From JADFOB01 sp964651325 (GTDB taxonomy: Bacteria; Planctomycetota; Phycisphaerae; UBA1845), in assembly GCA_964651325.1 (NCBI GenBank), contig CAZYXP010000084.1:1-14261 (forward strand): a stretch of DNA of 14,261 nucleotides, given 5' to 3'. Positions 6,921 to 13,614 of the stretch are shown piece after piece (the first letter of the stretch is position 1; each line of letters begins with the position of its first letter). Made by a program: the position numbers and the translations under genes. The notes beneath the pieces were generated by a model, which was given only the letters and a program-made list of their open reading frames with translations, was not told the origin of the DNA and did not search any database.

Positions 6921-8157
6921 AAGATGGCGTGGCGTTGTCATTGGGTTCATCGTTATCAAGCGTGCTGCCGGGTTCTCTGAAGAGTGCAATGCTTGCGGTG
7001 AATCCGTGTACGAAGTTCTTGCCCCCCACGGGTCCGAATTCGCCGCCGCAGAATACCCCGGCCACCGGCACATCACCGATTTCCTCTACCAGCACGCGGG
7101 CATCATGATTGGCGGAGGGCCACATGTTGGTGCCGCGACCGTTGCATCCGAAGATCAAGCCGCCTTGGTACTGGCGATCGGCGATCGCGCCGAGCAAGTT
7201 TCGGAGGTCTTGGTCTGCGCTGGCCGCGTCGCGCACGTGAAACTGGACCGTCGTGCCGGTACGCACATAACCTTGAACGCCCACCGCCCCGCTTCGCCGA
7301 TCCACGCCCACGATATTTTGAACGAGGAAATCGCCGCGCGCAAAACGCCGCAAGTGTTCGTCGATGACGCGCCCGACGAACAGCGATTCGCGGGCGAGTT
7401 TCTCATCCTCGTCCGGCAGGTTGATCAAAACTTGATGAAGCTGCTCCAAGACCGGCTTGCCCCCGAGTTCATAGATGACGTTGCGGTCGCCTCGGGTGAT
7501 GACAAATGTCTTACCGATGGGCCTGCAACCTTGCGAAACCACCGTATCCACCTCAATCGCGCCGGTCAGGGAGACGCCGACGACCCCCTCGCGGAAAATG
7601 TCGCCGTTGAGGATCAAACGGTTTTGCTGGGGCGCATGGCCCGCACTGGCCACTCCACCGGCGAGGCGAGCACGGGGGCAAAACCGGTTCGTTTTCTCGA
7701 CGAAACTCTGAATATCGATGCGAAAGGGGTCGCCCAACGCCATGAAGAACGGATTGCTCTCGGGTGAAACACCGACAAGATGCTCCCAGTCAGAAGGCGT
7801 GTTAGCGGCTTCGAGCTGGGGTTGGCGCAGGTGAAACGGGCGAATTTCGACGCCAGGCATCGATCCGACCAATAAGGACATCGACGGGGCCCGTTCGATC
7901 TCGCGATTGACGCCGATGGTGCCTTCGGCCGTGCACCCGAGCAGGACCGCCCCGGGGAAGGTCTCGCCGATCCGCTCGACGGTTTCGTCTAGCTCATCTT
8001 CGAAATGGGCCGTGCAAAAGAGCACACCAAGGTCCACCATCCCCGCGGTTACGGCACGATCGATCGAGTTGAGAAGCTCTTGCACCGCCTGTTCGGCCGT
8101 ACGGGCGGTTGAAATGGACGATGCAAATCGCATGTTTGGGTCTTGGCCGTCAGCCAT
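6919..8157 (-). CDS. FIST N- and C-domain sensor protein
   Basis: This 412-residue protein has both halves of the FIST family, a predicted small-ligand-sensing module of signal transduction proteins. In the N-terminal domain, residues about 43-82 show GVLFCTAHF and LLGCTAEGTIG (72-82). In the C-terminal domain, GLIFGCNGRG and a final GVFCGGEFGPVGG near residues 367-379 are followed by a beta strand ending at about 393. The last 19 residues are an acidic, disordered-looking tail. No signal peptide, membrane helix, kinase, GGDEF or PAS domain is attached, so this is a stand-alone cytoplasmic FIST protein; its ligand and partner are unknown. The start is uncertain: ATG 8157 has no strong ribosome binding site, and ATG 8133 (residue 9) is an alternative. 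It diverges from the DUF4139 gene. Confidence 0.88.
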   Translation of the reverse strand: MADGQDPNMRFASSISTARTAEQAVQELLNSIDRAVTAGMVDLGVLFCTAHFEDELDETVERIGETFPGAVLLGCTAEGTIGVNREIERAPSMSLLVGSMPGVEIRPFHLRQPQLEAANTPSDWEHLVGVSPESNPFFMALGDPFRIDIQSFVEKTNRFCPRARLAGGVASAGHAPQQNRLILNGDIFREGVVGVSLTGAIEVDTVVSQGCRPIGKTFVITRGDRNVIYELGGKPVLEQLHQVLINLPDEDEKLARESLFVGRVIDEHLRRFARGDFLVQNIVGVDRRSGAVGVQGYVRTGTTVQFHVRDAASADQDLRNLLGAIADRQYQGGLIFGCNGRGTNMWPSANHDARVLVEEIGDVPVAGVFCGGEFGPVGGKNFVHGFTASIALFREPGSTLDNDEPNDNATPS

Positions 8158-8263
8158 CAGTCGTCAGCCGGGTGAATCATCTCTTCCATAGCGTCGAAGT
8201 CCGAGTATACCTTTCTTGCCCACGATAACGCCAGACCGCTAGATTCAACAAATTCGTGGAACC

Positions 8264-8291
8264 TTTCGCCGACCGGGGGTTCTAATAAAAT
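8264..8291 (+). promoter_or_regulatory. Candidate promoter of the DUF4139 gene
   Basis: TAAAAT (8286-8291) matches the -10 consensus at five of six positions. TTTCGC (8264-8269), 16 bases upstream, is a poor -35. The in-frame ATG at 8290 overlaps this -10 box, which supports starting the protein at 8353 instead. Confidence 0.3.
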
Positions 8292-8339
8292 GCCGGGACA
8301 ATCGTTTACCCCAATGGCGCCCAATGCGGGCTACCACAC

Positions 8340-8346
8340 AGGAGGA
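8340..8346 (+). promoter_or_regulatory. Ribosome binding site deciding the DUF4139 protein start
   Basis: AGGAGGA stands six bases before ATG 8353. The upstream in-frame ATG at 8290 has no such site, and starting there would put 21 polar residues in front of the signal peptide. Confidence 0.75.
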
Positions 8347-8352
8347 TTCGTC

Positions 8353-9924
8353 ATGATTTCGCTGCGAAACGTCGACCGCCACCACTTTGGATCGTGCTGT
8401 TTGCCCGTTTTGGGCGTGCTCCTTTCGGCGGCCGCGGCGCCGGCAAGCGACGGGGATTCCACCGCGCTGACGATCTACAGCAGCGCCGCGCCCGGCGCGG
8501 TCTCTCCGGAGCTGTACCGCCCCATTCCCGGCGGGCGCAACGTCGGTTTGAATTATGCTCAGATGATCCCCGGCTACGCCATCATCAAGCAGGAGCGGGA
8601 TTTGACGCTCGGCGGCAACCGTTCCACGATCCGTTTCGCAGACGTGGCGGCCTACATCGAACCGACCACGGTGGGCTTTACGTCGCTGACCGATCCCGCG
8701 GGGACGCAGGTGATCGAGCAGAGCTACGAATTCGATTTGGTCAGTACGGAAAAGCTGCTACACAAGTTTCTGGGCAAGCAGATTACCGTCGTGCAGGCTC
8801 GCGGCGACGGCGTCGAGACGCAATCCGGCAAGCTGCTCAGCGCCGATGGCGGCATCGTGCTGCAAGACGCGGATGGCGCCGTGCAGATCATCCGAAGCTA
8901 CACCGACGTGCGGCTGCCGGAATTGCCCGGCGGGTTGATCATCAAGCCCACCTTAGTCTGGGACGTGCTCGCGAAAAAGCCCGGCAAACATCGCGTCCGC
9001 GTGACGTATGAAACCAAGGCCATTACCTGGTGGGCCGACTACAACGTGGTCTTCTCCGAAGGCAAAGACGCCAACAGCGGCGTGCTCGACATCGGTGCGT
9101 GGGTCACAATCATCAACAAATCCGGCGCGACCTATCCCGACGCCAAACTGAAGCTCATTGCCGGTGACGTTCACCGTGCGCCGCAACCACAGCCGCAGTA
9201 CAAGGCCCGCCGGATGGAATCGATTGCCATGGCGTACGATGGCGGCGCGGCCGGGTTTCAGGAGAAATCCTTCTTCGAATACCACCTCTACACGCTGGGC
9301 CGGCCGACCACGCTTCCGGACAACGCGACCCGGCAGATCGAGCTGTTCCCCACTGCCCGAACGGTGCCCTGCGAGAAGGTGATGGTCTACTACGGCCTGC
9401 CCGGCGGCTATCGCGGCTTTTTCTCCACACCGCGTACGGACCGCAATTTCGGGATTCAATCCAACAAGAAGGTAGATATCTACCTGCGCTTCAAGAACGA
9501 AAAGGAGATCGGCATGGGCATGCCGCTGCCCTCGGGCCGGATTCGGGTGAGCCAGCGCGACGAAGCCGACGACACGCTCGAATTCATCGGCGAGGACACC
9601 ATCGACCACACGCCCAAAGACGAAGAGGTGCTCATCAAGCTCGGCAGCGCGTTCGACGTCGTGGGCGAGCGCAAGCAAGTCGACTTCAGCGTCGACAACC
9701 GCCGCGACACGATGACCGAGACCATCGAGATCAAGCTACGCAATCACAAGGACGAAGCCGTCAAGGTGATCGTCAAGGAAAACCTCTACCGCTGGACCAA
9801 TTGGAAGATCACCGAATCCACGAACCGGTACGACGAGATCGACTCGCGAACCATTCACTTCCCGGTGGAGATTCCCGCCGACGGCGAGGAAACGATCAAG
9901 TATACCGTCCGCTACACCTGGTAG
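8353..9924 (+). CDS. Secreted DUF4139 domain protein
   Basis: This 523-residue protein has an N-terminal signal peptide: a basic start, a hydrophobic run LPVLGVLLSAAAA (about 17-29) and a likely cut after APA-S near residue 32. The mature part resembles the DUF4139 family, seen in secreted or envelope proteins of unknown function. AITWWADYNVVFSEG near residues 223-237 corresponds to the family's W-x-A/D-Y strand, and the end (NLYRWTNWKI...TIKYTVRYTW) is the typical closing beta-rich part with aromatic residues. The composition is beta-strand rich with few cysteines. No catalytic motif is apparent. The protein ends at its last beta strand with no anchor, so it is probably periplasmic or outer-surface. 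It converges on the lipoprotein gene with 8 bp between stop codons. Function is not assigned. Confidence 0.82.
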   Translation: MISLRNVDRHHFGSCCLPVLGVLLSAAAAPASDGDSTALTIYSSAAPGAVSPELYRPIPGGRNVGLNYAQMIPGYAIIKQERDLTLGGNRSTIRFADVAAYIEPTTVGFTSLTDPAGTQVIEQSYEFDLVSTEKLLHKFLGKQITVVQARGDGVETQSGKLLSADGGIVLQDADGAVQIIRSYTDVRLPELPGGLIIKPTLVWDVLAKKPGKHRVRVTYETKAITWWADYNVVFSEGKDANSGVLDIGAWVTIINKSGATYPDAKLKLIAGDVHRAPQPQPQYKARRMESIAMAYDGGAAGFQEKSFFEYHLYTLGRPTTLPDNATRQIELFPTARTVPCEKVMVYYGLPGGYRGFFSTPRTDRNFGIQSNKKVDIYLRFKNEKEIGMGMPLPSGRIRVSQRDEADDTLEFIGEDTIDHTPKDEEVLIKLGSAFDVVGERKQVDFSVDNRRDTMTETIEIKLRNHKDEAVKVIVKENLYRWTNWKITESTNRYDEIDSRTIHFPVEIPADGEETIKYTVRYTW

Positions 9925-9932
9925 CGGTTGCG

Positions 9933-10646
9933 CTACGTCGCCGGTTTGGCGCTCTTGATGAAGGCTTTGATGGCATCGGCGGATTTCGCCATGGCGGCGC
10001 TCGGGCCGATCGCTTTAACGAAATGAGGCCCGTTGGCGTGGTTGACGATCGCGTTGATCATGCGCTGACCGCTCGCCGCTGTGCCGCCACGCCCCATACC
10101 GACGCTGACCGATCCTTCAAGATCGACCAGAATCACTTGGACGGATCCGAGATCGATCTTTTCGATCTTGGCGTCCGCGCGGGTCATCGGGCTGCCGTCC
10201 GGTTTTTTAACCTGAGACACCCATCGCTTGATGTTGTTCTCATCCATCCCGGGGCGACCGCGCATGTTGGGATAGTGGGTCACACGCACGGTGCATGCAG
10301 CCGAATCGCCCGCATCGCTCGGCAACTTGTACGAAGCCTTGGCAGCTAGCGGTCCGGGTTCGACGATCTGCGGCTCCCATCCCGCGGGCACGGCAAAGGT
10401 AAGGCCCCCGTGCGTGAGTACGCCAGGCCCATTGCCGGCCGGCGCGGCATGGCCGGCGCCAGGCTTGGCTGAGGCGGCTGTTTTCGGTGTCGAGCCAGAC
10501 TTGGCTGGGGCTGCCGCCTTAGCGCCTTTTGAAGTCGCAAGGGGCTTGGCAGATTCAGGGGCCGTTCCTTCATCCTGACAGCCGGCCCCCAATCCGAGAA
10601 CCAGCGCCACCGAGCAACTCAATCCAACCAAACGTGTAATCTTCAT
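9933..10646 (-). CDS. Predicted lipoprotein of unknown function
   Basis: This 237-residue protein starts with a lipoprotein-like signal peptide, MKITRLVGLSCSVALVLGLG, ending in AGC with Cys23. The residue at -3 is Gly, so the lipobox is atypical. Residues about 24-75 are an Ala/Pro/Lys/Ser-rich flexible linker. The globular part (about 77-237) begins GLTFAVPAGWEP, then a VRVTHYPN strand, an NIKRWVSQVKKPDG helix and IEKIDLGSVQVILVDLEGSV strands, ending in a helix with alanine and lysine. This alternation could be a Mog1/PsbP-like fold, but that is only an impression. It is not an enzyme I recognise. The start is supported by AAGGGAG at 10656-10662, nine bases upstream. Export through Sec and anchoring to a membrane is the main inference. 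Confidence 0.75.
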   Translation of the reverse strand: MKITRLVGLSCSVALVLGLGAGCQDEGTAPESAKPLATSKGAKAAAPAKSGSTPKTAASAKPGAGHAAPAGNGPGVLTHGGLTFAVPAGWEPQIVEPGPLAAKASYKLPSDAGDSAACTVRVTHYPNMRGRPGMDENNIKRWVSQVKKPDGSPMTRADAKIEKIDLGSVQVILVDLEGSVSVGMGRGGTAASGQRMINAIVNHANGPHFVKAIGPSAAMAKSADAIKAFIKSAKPAT

Positions 10647-10682
10647 GGCCGCATGCTCCCTTGCAATTCATTACGGAAAGCG

Positions 10683-10698
10683 GTCGGCTGCAGCCGAC
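10683..10698. repeat. Perfect 16-bp palindrome
   Basis: GTCGGCTGCAGCCGAC is self-complementary over all 16 bases. It lies 37 bp upstream of the lipoprotein start codon and about 20 bp beyond its ribosome binding site. It could be a regulator site or one of many dispersed GC palindromes. Confidence 0.6.
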
Positions 10699-10801
10699 TC
10701 AACGCATAGACAAATTGTAGCATCGATTCTCGAGGCTGCGAACCAACCAAACATGCACGATTGTGGGCGGGTTTGACCAGCGATTGTGGCACGCACGGGT
10801 A

Positions 10802-11084
10802 GGGCGGGCTCCTTCGCCCCAAGGGGGCAGCAACATGATAGCCTAGGGTAGAGCGAAGCGGTGCCAACCGCGCAGCGCCGTCCTGGGTTCCCATGACCAC
10901 AGCAACAAGCCCTGAAGGGGCGGCACAGCACAAACGATCCCGGCAAGCCTTGTTTCGCCCCTTCAGGGCTGCATTGCAGGTCGATCCTGCCTACCCAGGG
11001 CGGCGTTGCACTCTGCCCTGGGCTTCCATGTTTGGCCCCCTTGCGGCGAATTTCGCGGCGACTCGCATAGGACGGAGCCTGCCC
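10802..11084. repeat. Long interrupted inverted repeat, possible dispersed intergenic element
   Basis: Paired blocks from outside in: 10802-10812 with 11074-11084 (10 of 11); the CAAGGGGGC-containing block at 10816-10838 with 11026-11047; 10840-10853 with 11011-11024 (14 bp, two wobbles); 10876-10888 with 10993-11005 (13 bp, one wobble); and 10908-10922 with 10956-10970 (15 bp, perfect, AGCCCTGAAGGGGCG). The central spacer is 33 bases. Each arm also contains its own small dyad (CCTAGGG...CCTGGGT; ACCCAGGG...CCCTGGG). The left arm has about 17 extra bases around 10854-10875. Mismatches that keep G-T pairing hint at RNA-level constraint or slow decay of a palindromic element. I recall similar CCCTGAAGGGGCG/CCCAGGG phrases as frequent intergenic repeats in planctomycete-type genomes, unverified here. 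Confidence 0.75.
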
Positions 11085-11209
11085 GATTTCCTGGGCCCTG
11101 AAGTGGGTTGAACGCGCCTCACGGCATGACCCGGAACGATGTTGCCACGGAAGATGGCCACACGATTGTGGGCGTCGTTCACGCTGGAGGACGGGTAGGC
11201 GGTGTGCTT

Positions 11210-11238
11210 TTGCGGCCTGATGGGCGGGGGTCTATACT
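11210..11238 (+). promoter_or_regulatory. Candidate promoter for a possibly leaderless J-protein mRNA
   Basis: TATACT (11233-11238) matches the -10 consensus at five of six positions. TTGCGG (11210-11215), 17 bases upstream, is a partial -35. The -10 box ends seven bases before the ATG at 11246, so transcription would begin at or next to the start codon. No good ribosome binding site precedes that ATG. Confidence 0.4.
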
Positions 11239-11245
11239 GGGGTCC

Positions 11246-12217
11246 ATGAGCGGATCGCGAGATTACTATGAAGTGCTCGGAGTGTCGCGTGCGGCGAGCA
11301 ACGACGAGCTCAAGAAGGCCTACAAGATGAAGGCCAAGAAGTACCATCCCGATCGCAATCCCGACAATCCCAAGACCGATGCCCAGTTCAAAGAGGTTCA
11401 GCAGGCCTACGAAGTCCTGAAAGACAAGCAAAAGCGGGCTCAGTACGATCAATTCGGGCAAGCCGGCGTGGGCCGGGTCCAGACGGATACCGGCGGTCAA
11501 CGGGTTTACCAGTGGGGCGGCGGCTCGAGCGTGAACGTGGACGACCTAGAGGACTTGATGTCGGCGTTCGGCGGTGGACGGAGAGCCAGCATCTTCGAGG
11601 AACTGTTCGAAACCGGAAACCGAGGTCGGCAACCCCGCGCGAGGGCAGAGCGAGGCCGCGACGAGGAGCATCGCATCAGTCTGACGTTTGAACAGGCGGT
11701 GCATGGTACGACGGTTTCGCTCACACTCCGCTCCCCTCAAAAGGGTCGAAGCGAATCGTTGGACGTGAAGATTCCCGCCGGGGTCGATAACGGCCAAAAA
11801 ATTCGCCTGAAGGGAAAAGGGGGCTCGGGCGCTGCCGGTGGACCGCCGGGAGACATTCTCTTGATCTGCGACGTTCAAGCGCACGCCTATTTTGAGCGGG
11901 ATGGCGCGAACATTTTGCTCGAAGTGCCCGTTTCCATGACGGAGGCGGCGCTCGGCGCGGCGATCGACGTCCCCACACTCACGGGACGCGCTACGGTCAA
12001 GCTTCCGCCGGGAACTCCGAGCGGATCCAAACTGCGGCTAGCGCGTAAGGGGCTGCCCCCCAATGGGCGCCGTCGTCACGGCGATCAACTCATCGTGATC
12101 AATATCCGTCCCCCAGACACATTGACCGAAGCACAGCGGGATTTGTGGGAAAAGCTGCGCGATGCGGATCAGCAAAACCCAAGGGAATCCTGCGCCTGGT
12201 TTGGAGGAACTCCATGA
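11246..12217 (+). CDS. J-domain co-chaperone, zinc-finger-free DnaJ (CbpA-like, type B)
   Basis: This 323-residue type B J-protein should stimulate the ATPase of an Hsp70 (DnaK) and deliver clients to it. The J domain is at residues 5-70 with HPD at 34-36 and QAYEVLKDKQKRAQYDQFG at the end of helix III/IV. A glycine-rich linker (about 71-135, GGGSS, SAFGGGRR) follows. Two beta-sandwich client-binding domains come next: domain I about 142-210 (ISLTFEQAVHGTTVSL, KIPAGVDNGQKIRLKGKG) and domain II about 215-290 (LLEVPVSMTEAALGAAIDVPTL, KLPPGTPSGSKLRLARKG). No CxxCxGxG zinc repeats are present, which separates it from canonical DnaJ. The frame stays open back to 11108, but J domains start at the N-terminus and residues before 11246 lack any likeness, so ATG 11246 is preferred. 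Its last codon overlaps the next gene. Confidence 0.92.
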   Translation: MSGSRDYYEVLGVSRAASNDELKKAYKMKAKKYHPDRNPDNPKTDAQFKEVQQAYEVLKDKQKRAQYDQFGQAGVGRVQTDTGGQRVYQWGGGSSVNVDDLEDLMSAFGGGRRASIFEELFETGNRGRQPRARAERGRDEEHRISLTFEQAVHGTTVSLTLRSPQKGRSESLDVKIPAGVDNGQKIRLKGKGGSGAAGGPPGDILLICDVQAHAYFERDGANILLEVPVSMTEAALGAAIDVPTLTGRATVKLPPGTPSGSKLRLARKGLPPNGRRRHGDQLIVINIRPPDTLTEAQRDLWEKLRDADQQNPRESCAWFGGTP

Positions 12218-12615
12218 TTCCCATGGGTTCCGTCGGTAGCGAACAGCGACGGATTCGAACCGGCATTTTGGTGCTGGTCGGCGGCGCGGTGCTCGTATTA
12301 TGGGCCTCGGCCAGTTGGATCTACCGCTCTTCCGCCGAATCCAAGGCGCTGGCGGCCATGCGCTCTGGTAACCGTGGCTCAGCCATTCCGAATGATCTCG
12401 GCGAGCCGGTTTCCGCCTTGGGCACGCTACTGATCTATGCGTTGATCTTGCTCGCGGTGGTTCTGATCGGTTCGCTCGTATTGAGTCGGAGTGTCCGCCA
12501 GTATTTTGGGCGCATTCGCAAGACGCAATCCGGGCAAACCCCGTCCGGCGACATATGGTCACAGCATCGGCTCCCCGACGATGGAAACCCCGCATCAGAC
12601 GAATCGCAGCCATAG
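12214..12615 (+). CDS. Small membrane protein with two predicted transmembrane helices
   Basis: This 133-residue protein has hydrophobic helices at about 18-38 (GILVLVGGAVLVLWASASWIY) and 71-92 (GTLLIYALILLAVVLIGSLV), a short loop between them and a polar C-terminal tail after SRSVRQYFGRIRK. Basic residues before helix 1 and after helix 2 suggest both ends are cytoplasmic. I do not recognise the family. Its ATG overlaps the J-protein stop as ATGA (12214-12217) and GGAGGA stands at 12203-12208, five bases away, so translation is probably coupled to the J-protein. An upstream ATG at 12145 in the same frame would lie inside the J-protein and lacks a ribosome binding site. Confidence 0.7.
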   Translation: MIPMGSVGSEQRRIRTGILVLVGGAVLVLWASASWIYRSSAESKALAAMRSGNRGSAIPNDLGEPVSALGTLLIYALILLAVVLIGSLVLSRSVRQYFGRIRKTQSGQTPSGDIWSQHRLPDDGNPASDESQP

Positions 12616-12636
12616 GGCTAGGGAGCTTTAACGAGC

Positions 12637-13380
12637 ATGGAACTCACCAACAGCGTGGCACTCGTCACCGGAGGCGCCCGCCGCGTGGGACGCGCTATTG
12701 CGTTGGAGTTGGCTCGCTCGGGCTGTAATGTGGCGATTCATTACCGCCATTCCCGCGATCAGGCTGAGGAGCTTGTAACCGAGCTGAACGGGCTAGGACG
12801 CCGTGCCGTTGCCATTTCTGGTGATCTTAGCGATCCGACCGCTTGGCAGTCTATAGTTCAAAAGGCGGTTGCAAGTTGGGGTCGGCTCGACATCCTGATC
12901 AACAATGCCTCGCTTTTCCTGGAGGATGGGTCCGATAACTTGGACGACTTCGACCCCACGAGTTGGGAAACGATGTTGCGAGTCAATCTCATAGCGCCGA
13001 TGGGGCTTGTATGTCTCGCCGCCCCTCACCTTCGCGCCAGGGGTTGCGGCCGTGTCATCAATTTGCTGGACATTGCGGTGGATCGTCCCTGGCCCGACCA
13101 TCTTGCGTACGTCGCTTCAAAAGCCGCCCTGGCCGCGATGACTCACTCCCTTGCCAGATCGCTGGCCCCGGACGTGTGCGTTAATGGCATTGCGCCCGGG
13201 GTCGCCGTGTTTCCAGAATCCTACGATGAGCCATTGAAGCAGCGAATCCTCGCGAAAATCCCTCTCGGCAGGCCCGGAAGCCCTGAGGAGGTCGCGCGAG
13301 TCGTTCGATTTCTCCTTCAATCCGGAGATTACATCACCGGAGAGACGATCCGCCTCGACGGCGGTCGCCACCTGCATTGA
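12637..13380 (+). CDS. SDR oxidoreductase of the pteridine reductase (PTR1/FolM) type
   Basis: This 247-residue classical short-chain dehydrogenase/reductase has the NADP-loop TGGARRVG (11-18) with Arg15/Arg16, SGDLSD (61-66), NNAS (89-92), YxxxK as Tyr158/Lys162, and a C-terminal YITGETIRLDGGRHL. The usual catalytic Ser before the Tyr is replaced by Asp145, exactly 13 residues ahead of Tyr158. In trypanosomatid PTR1 the pair Asp181/Tyr194 has the same spacing, and TGxxxRxG is the pteridine reductase form of the cofactor loop. The likely reaction is NADPH reduction of dihydro- or oxidised pterins, with possible weak dihydrofolate reductase activity. A fatty-acid or sugar SDR is less likely. 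The start at ATG 12637 has AGGGAG 11 bases upstream. It follows the membrane protein gene by 21 bp, so it is probably co-transcribed. Confidence 0.78.
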   Translation: MELTNSVALVTGGARRVGRAIALELARSGCNVAIHYRHSRDQAEELVTELNGLGRRAVAISGDLSDPTAWQSIVQKAVASWGRLDILINNASLFLEDGSDNLDDFDPTSWETMLRVNLIAPMGLVCLAAPHLRARGCGRVINLLDIAVDRPWPDHLAYVASKAALAAMTHSLARSLAPDVCVNGIAPGVAVFPESYDEPLKQRILAKIPLGRPGSPEEVARVVRFLLQSGDYITGETIRLDGGRHLH

Positions 13381-13614
13381 GCGCCCCGTCGCATCGAAAG
13401 CTAAGTGCTGTGTTCGAGTGAATAGGGTTTCGCCAAGACTTGAAGCCCTCTTTATTGAACCTACAATGTGGTGCCTCGGTTGTCTTGATGCTGGCGAGTT
13501 GGCCCCCCGCGTTTTCCAACGGGGGGAGGCGGCTCGGCCAGGGGGGGCATTGGACGCCGCCGATACCTAATGACAAGGAAACGTTTCCCGCCTGCGGGAG
13601 AGGATTGACCGACT
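13381..13614. other. Spacer between SDR and PilT-like genes
   Basis: This 234-bp spacer contains the hairpin CCCCCCG/CGGGGGG (13503-13509 with 13520-13526, 10-base loop), a GGCGGC/GCCGCC pairing (13528-13533 with 13556-13561) and a hairpin overlapping the next ribosome binding site (13586-13599). No T-run follows any of them. The small open frame at 13440-13643 overlaps the ATPase gene in another frame and is not credible. Confidence 0.5.
13586..13604 (+). promoter_or_regulatory. Ribosome binding site partly inside a hairpin, PilT-like gene
   Basis: GGGAGAGGA (13596-13604) precedes the TTG at 13615 by ten bases. Its first four bases are also the 3' arm of a perfect TCCCGC/GCGGGA stem (13586-13591 with 13594-13599, two-base loop), so folding would hide part of the site. 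Confidence 0.45.

Larger units (their letters stand above)
10647..11245. other. Divergent intergenic region with palindrome and large inverted repeat
   Basis: This 599-bp gap lies between the lipoprotein and J-protein genes, which diverge. It holds the lipoprotein ribosome binding site, a perfect 16-bp palindrome (10683-10698), a roughly 280-bp interrupted inverted repeat (10802-11084) and a promoter-like pair before the J-protein gene. Open frames crossing it follow the inverted repeat and show no protein family likeness. Confidence 0.65.

Noticed and set aside
6892..7767. 291-codon plus-strand open frame
   Set aside because: It is antisense to the FIST gene, which has conserved motifs on the other strand.
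8953..9678. 241-codon minus-strand open frame inside the DUF4139 gene
   Set aside because: The plus frame carries a signal peptide, a good ribosome binding site and family strands; the antisense frame has none.
10802..11084. CRISPR-like or tandem repeat array
   Set aside because: The repeats are inverted blocks that occur once per arm, not regularly spaced direct repeats.
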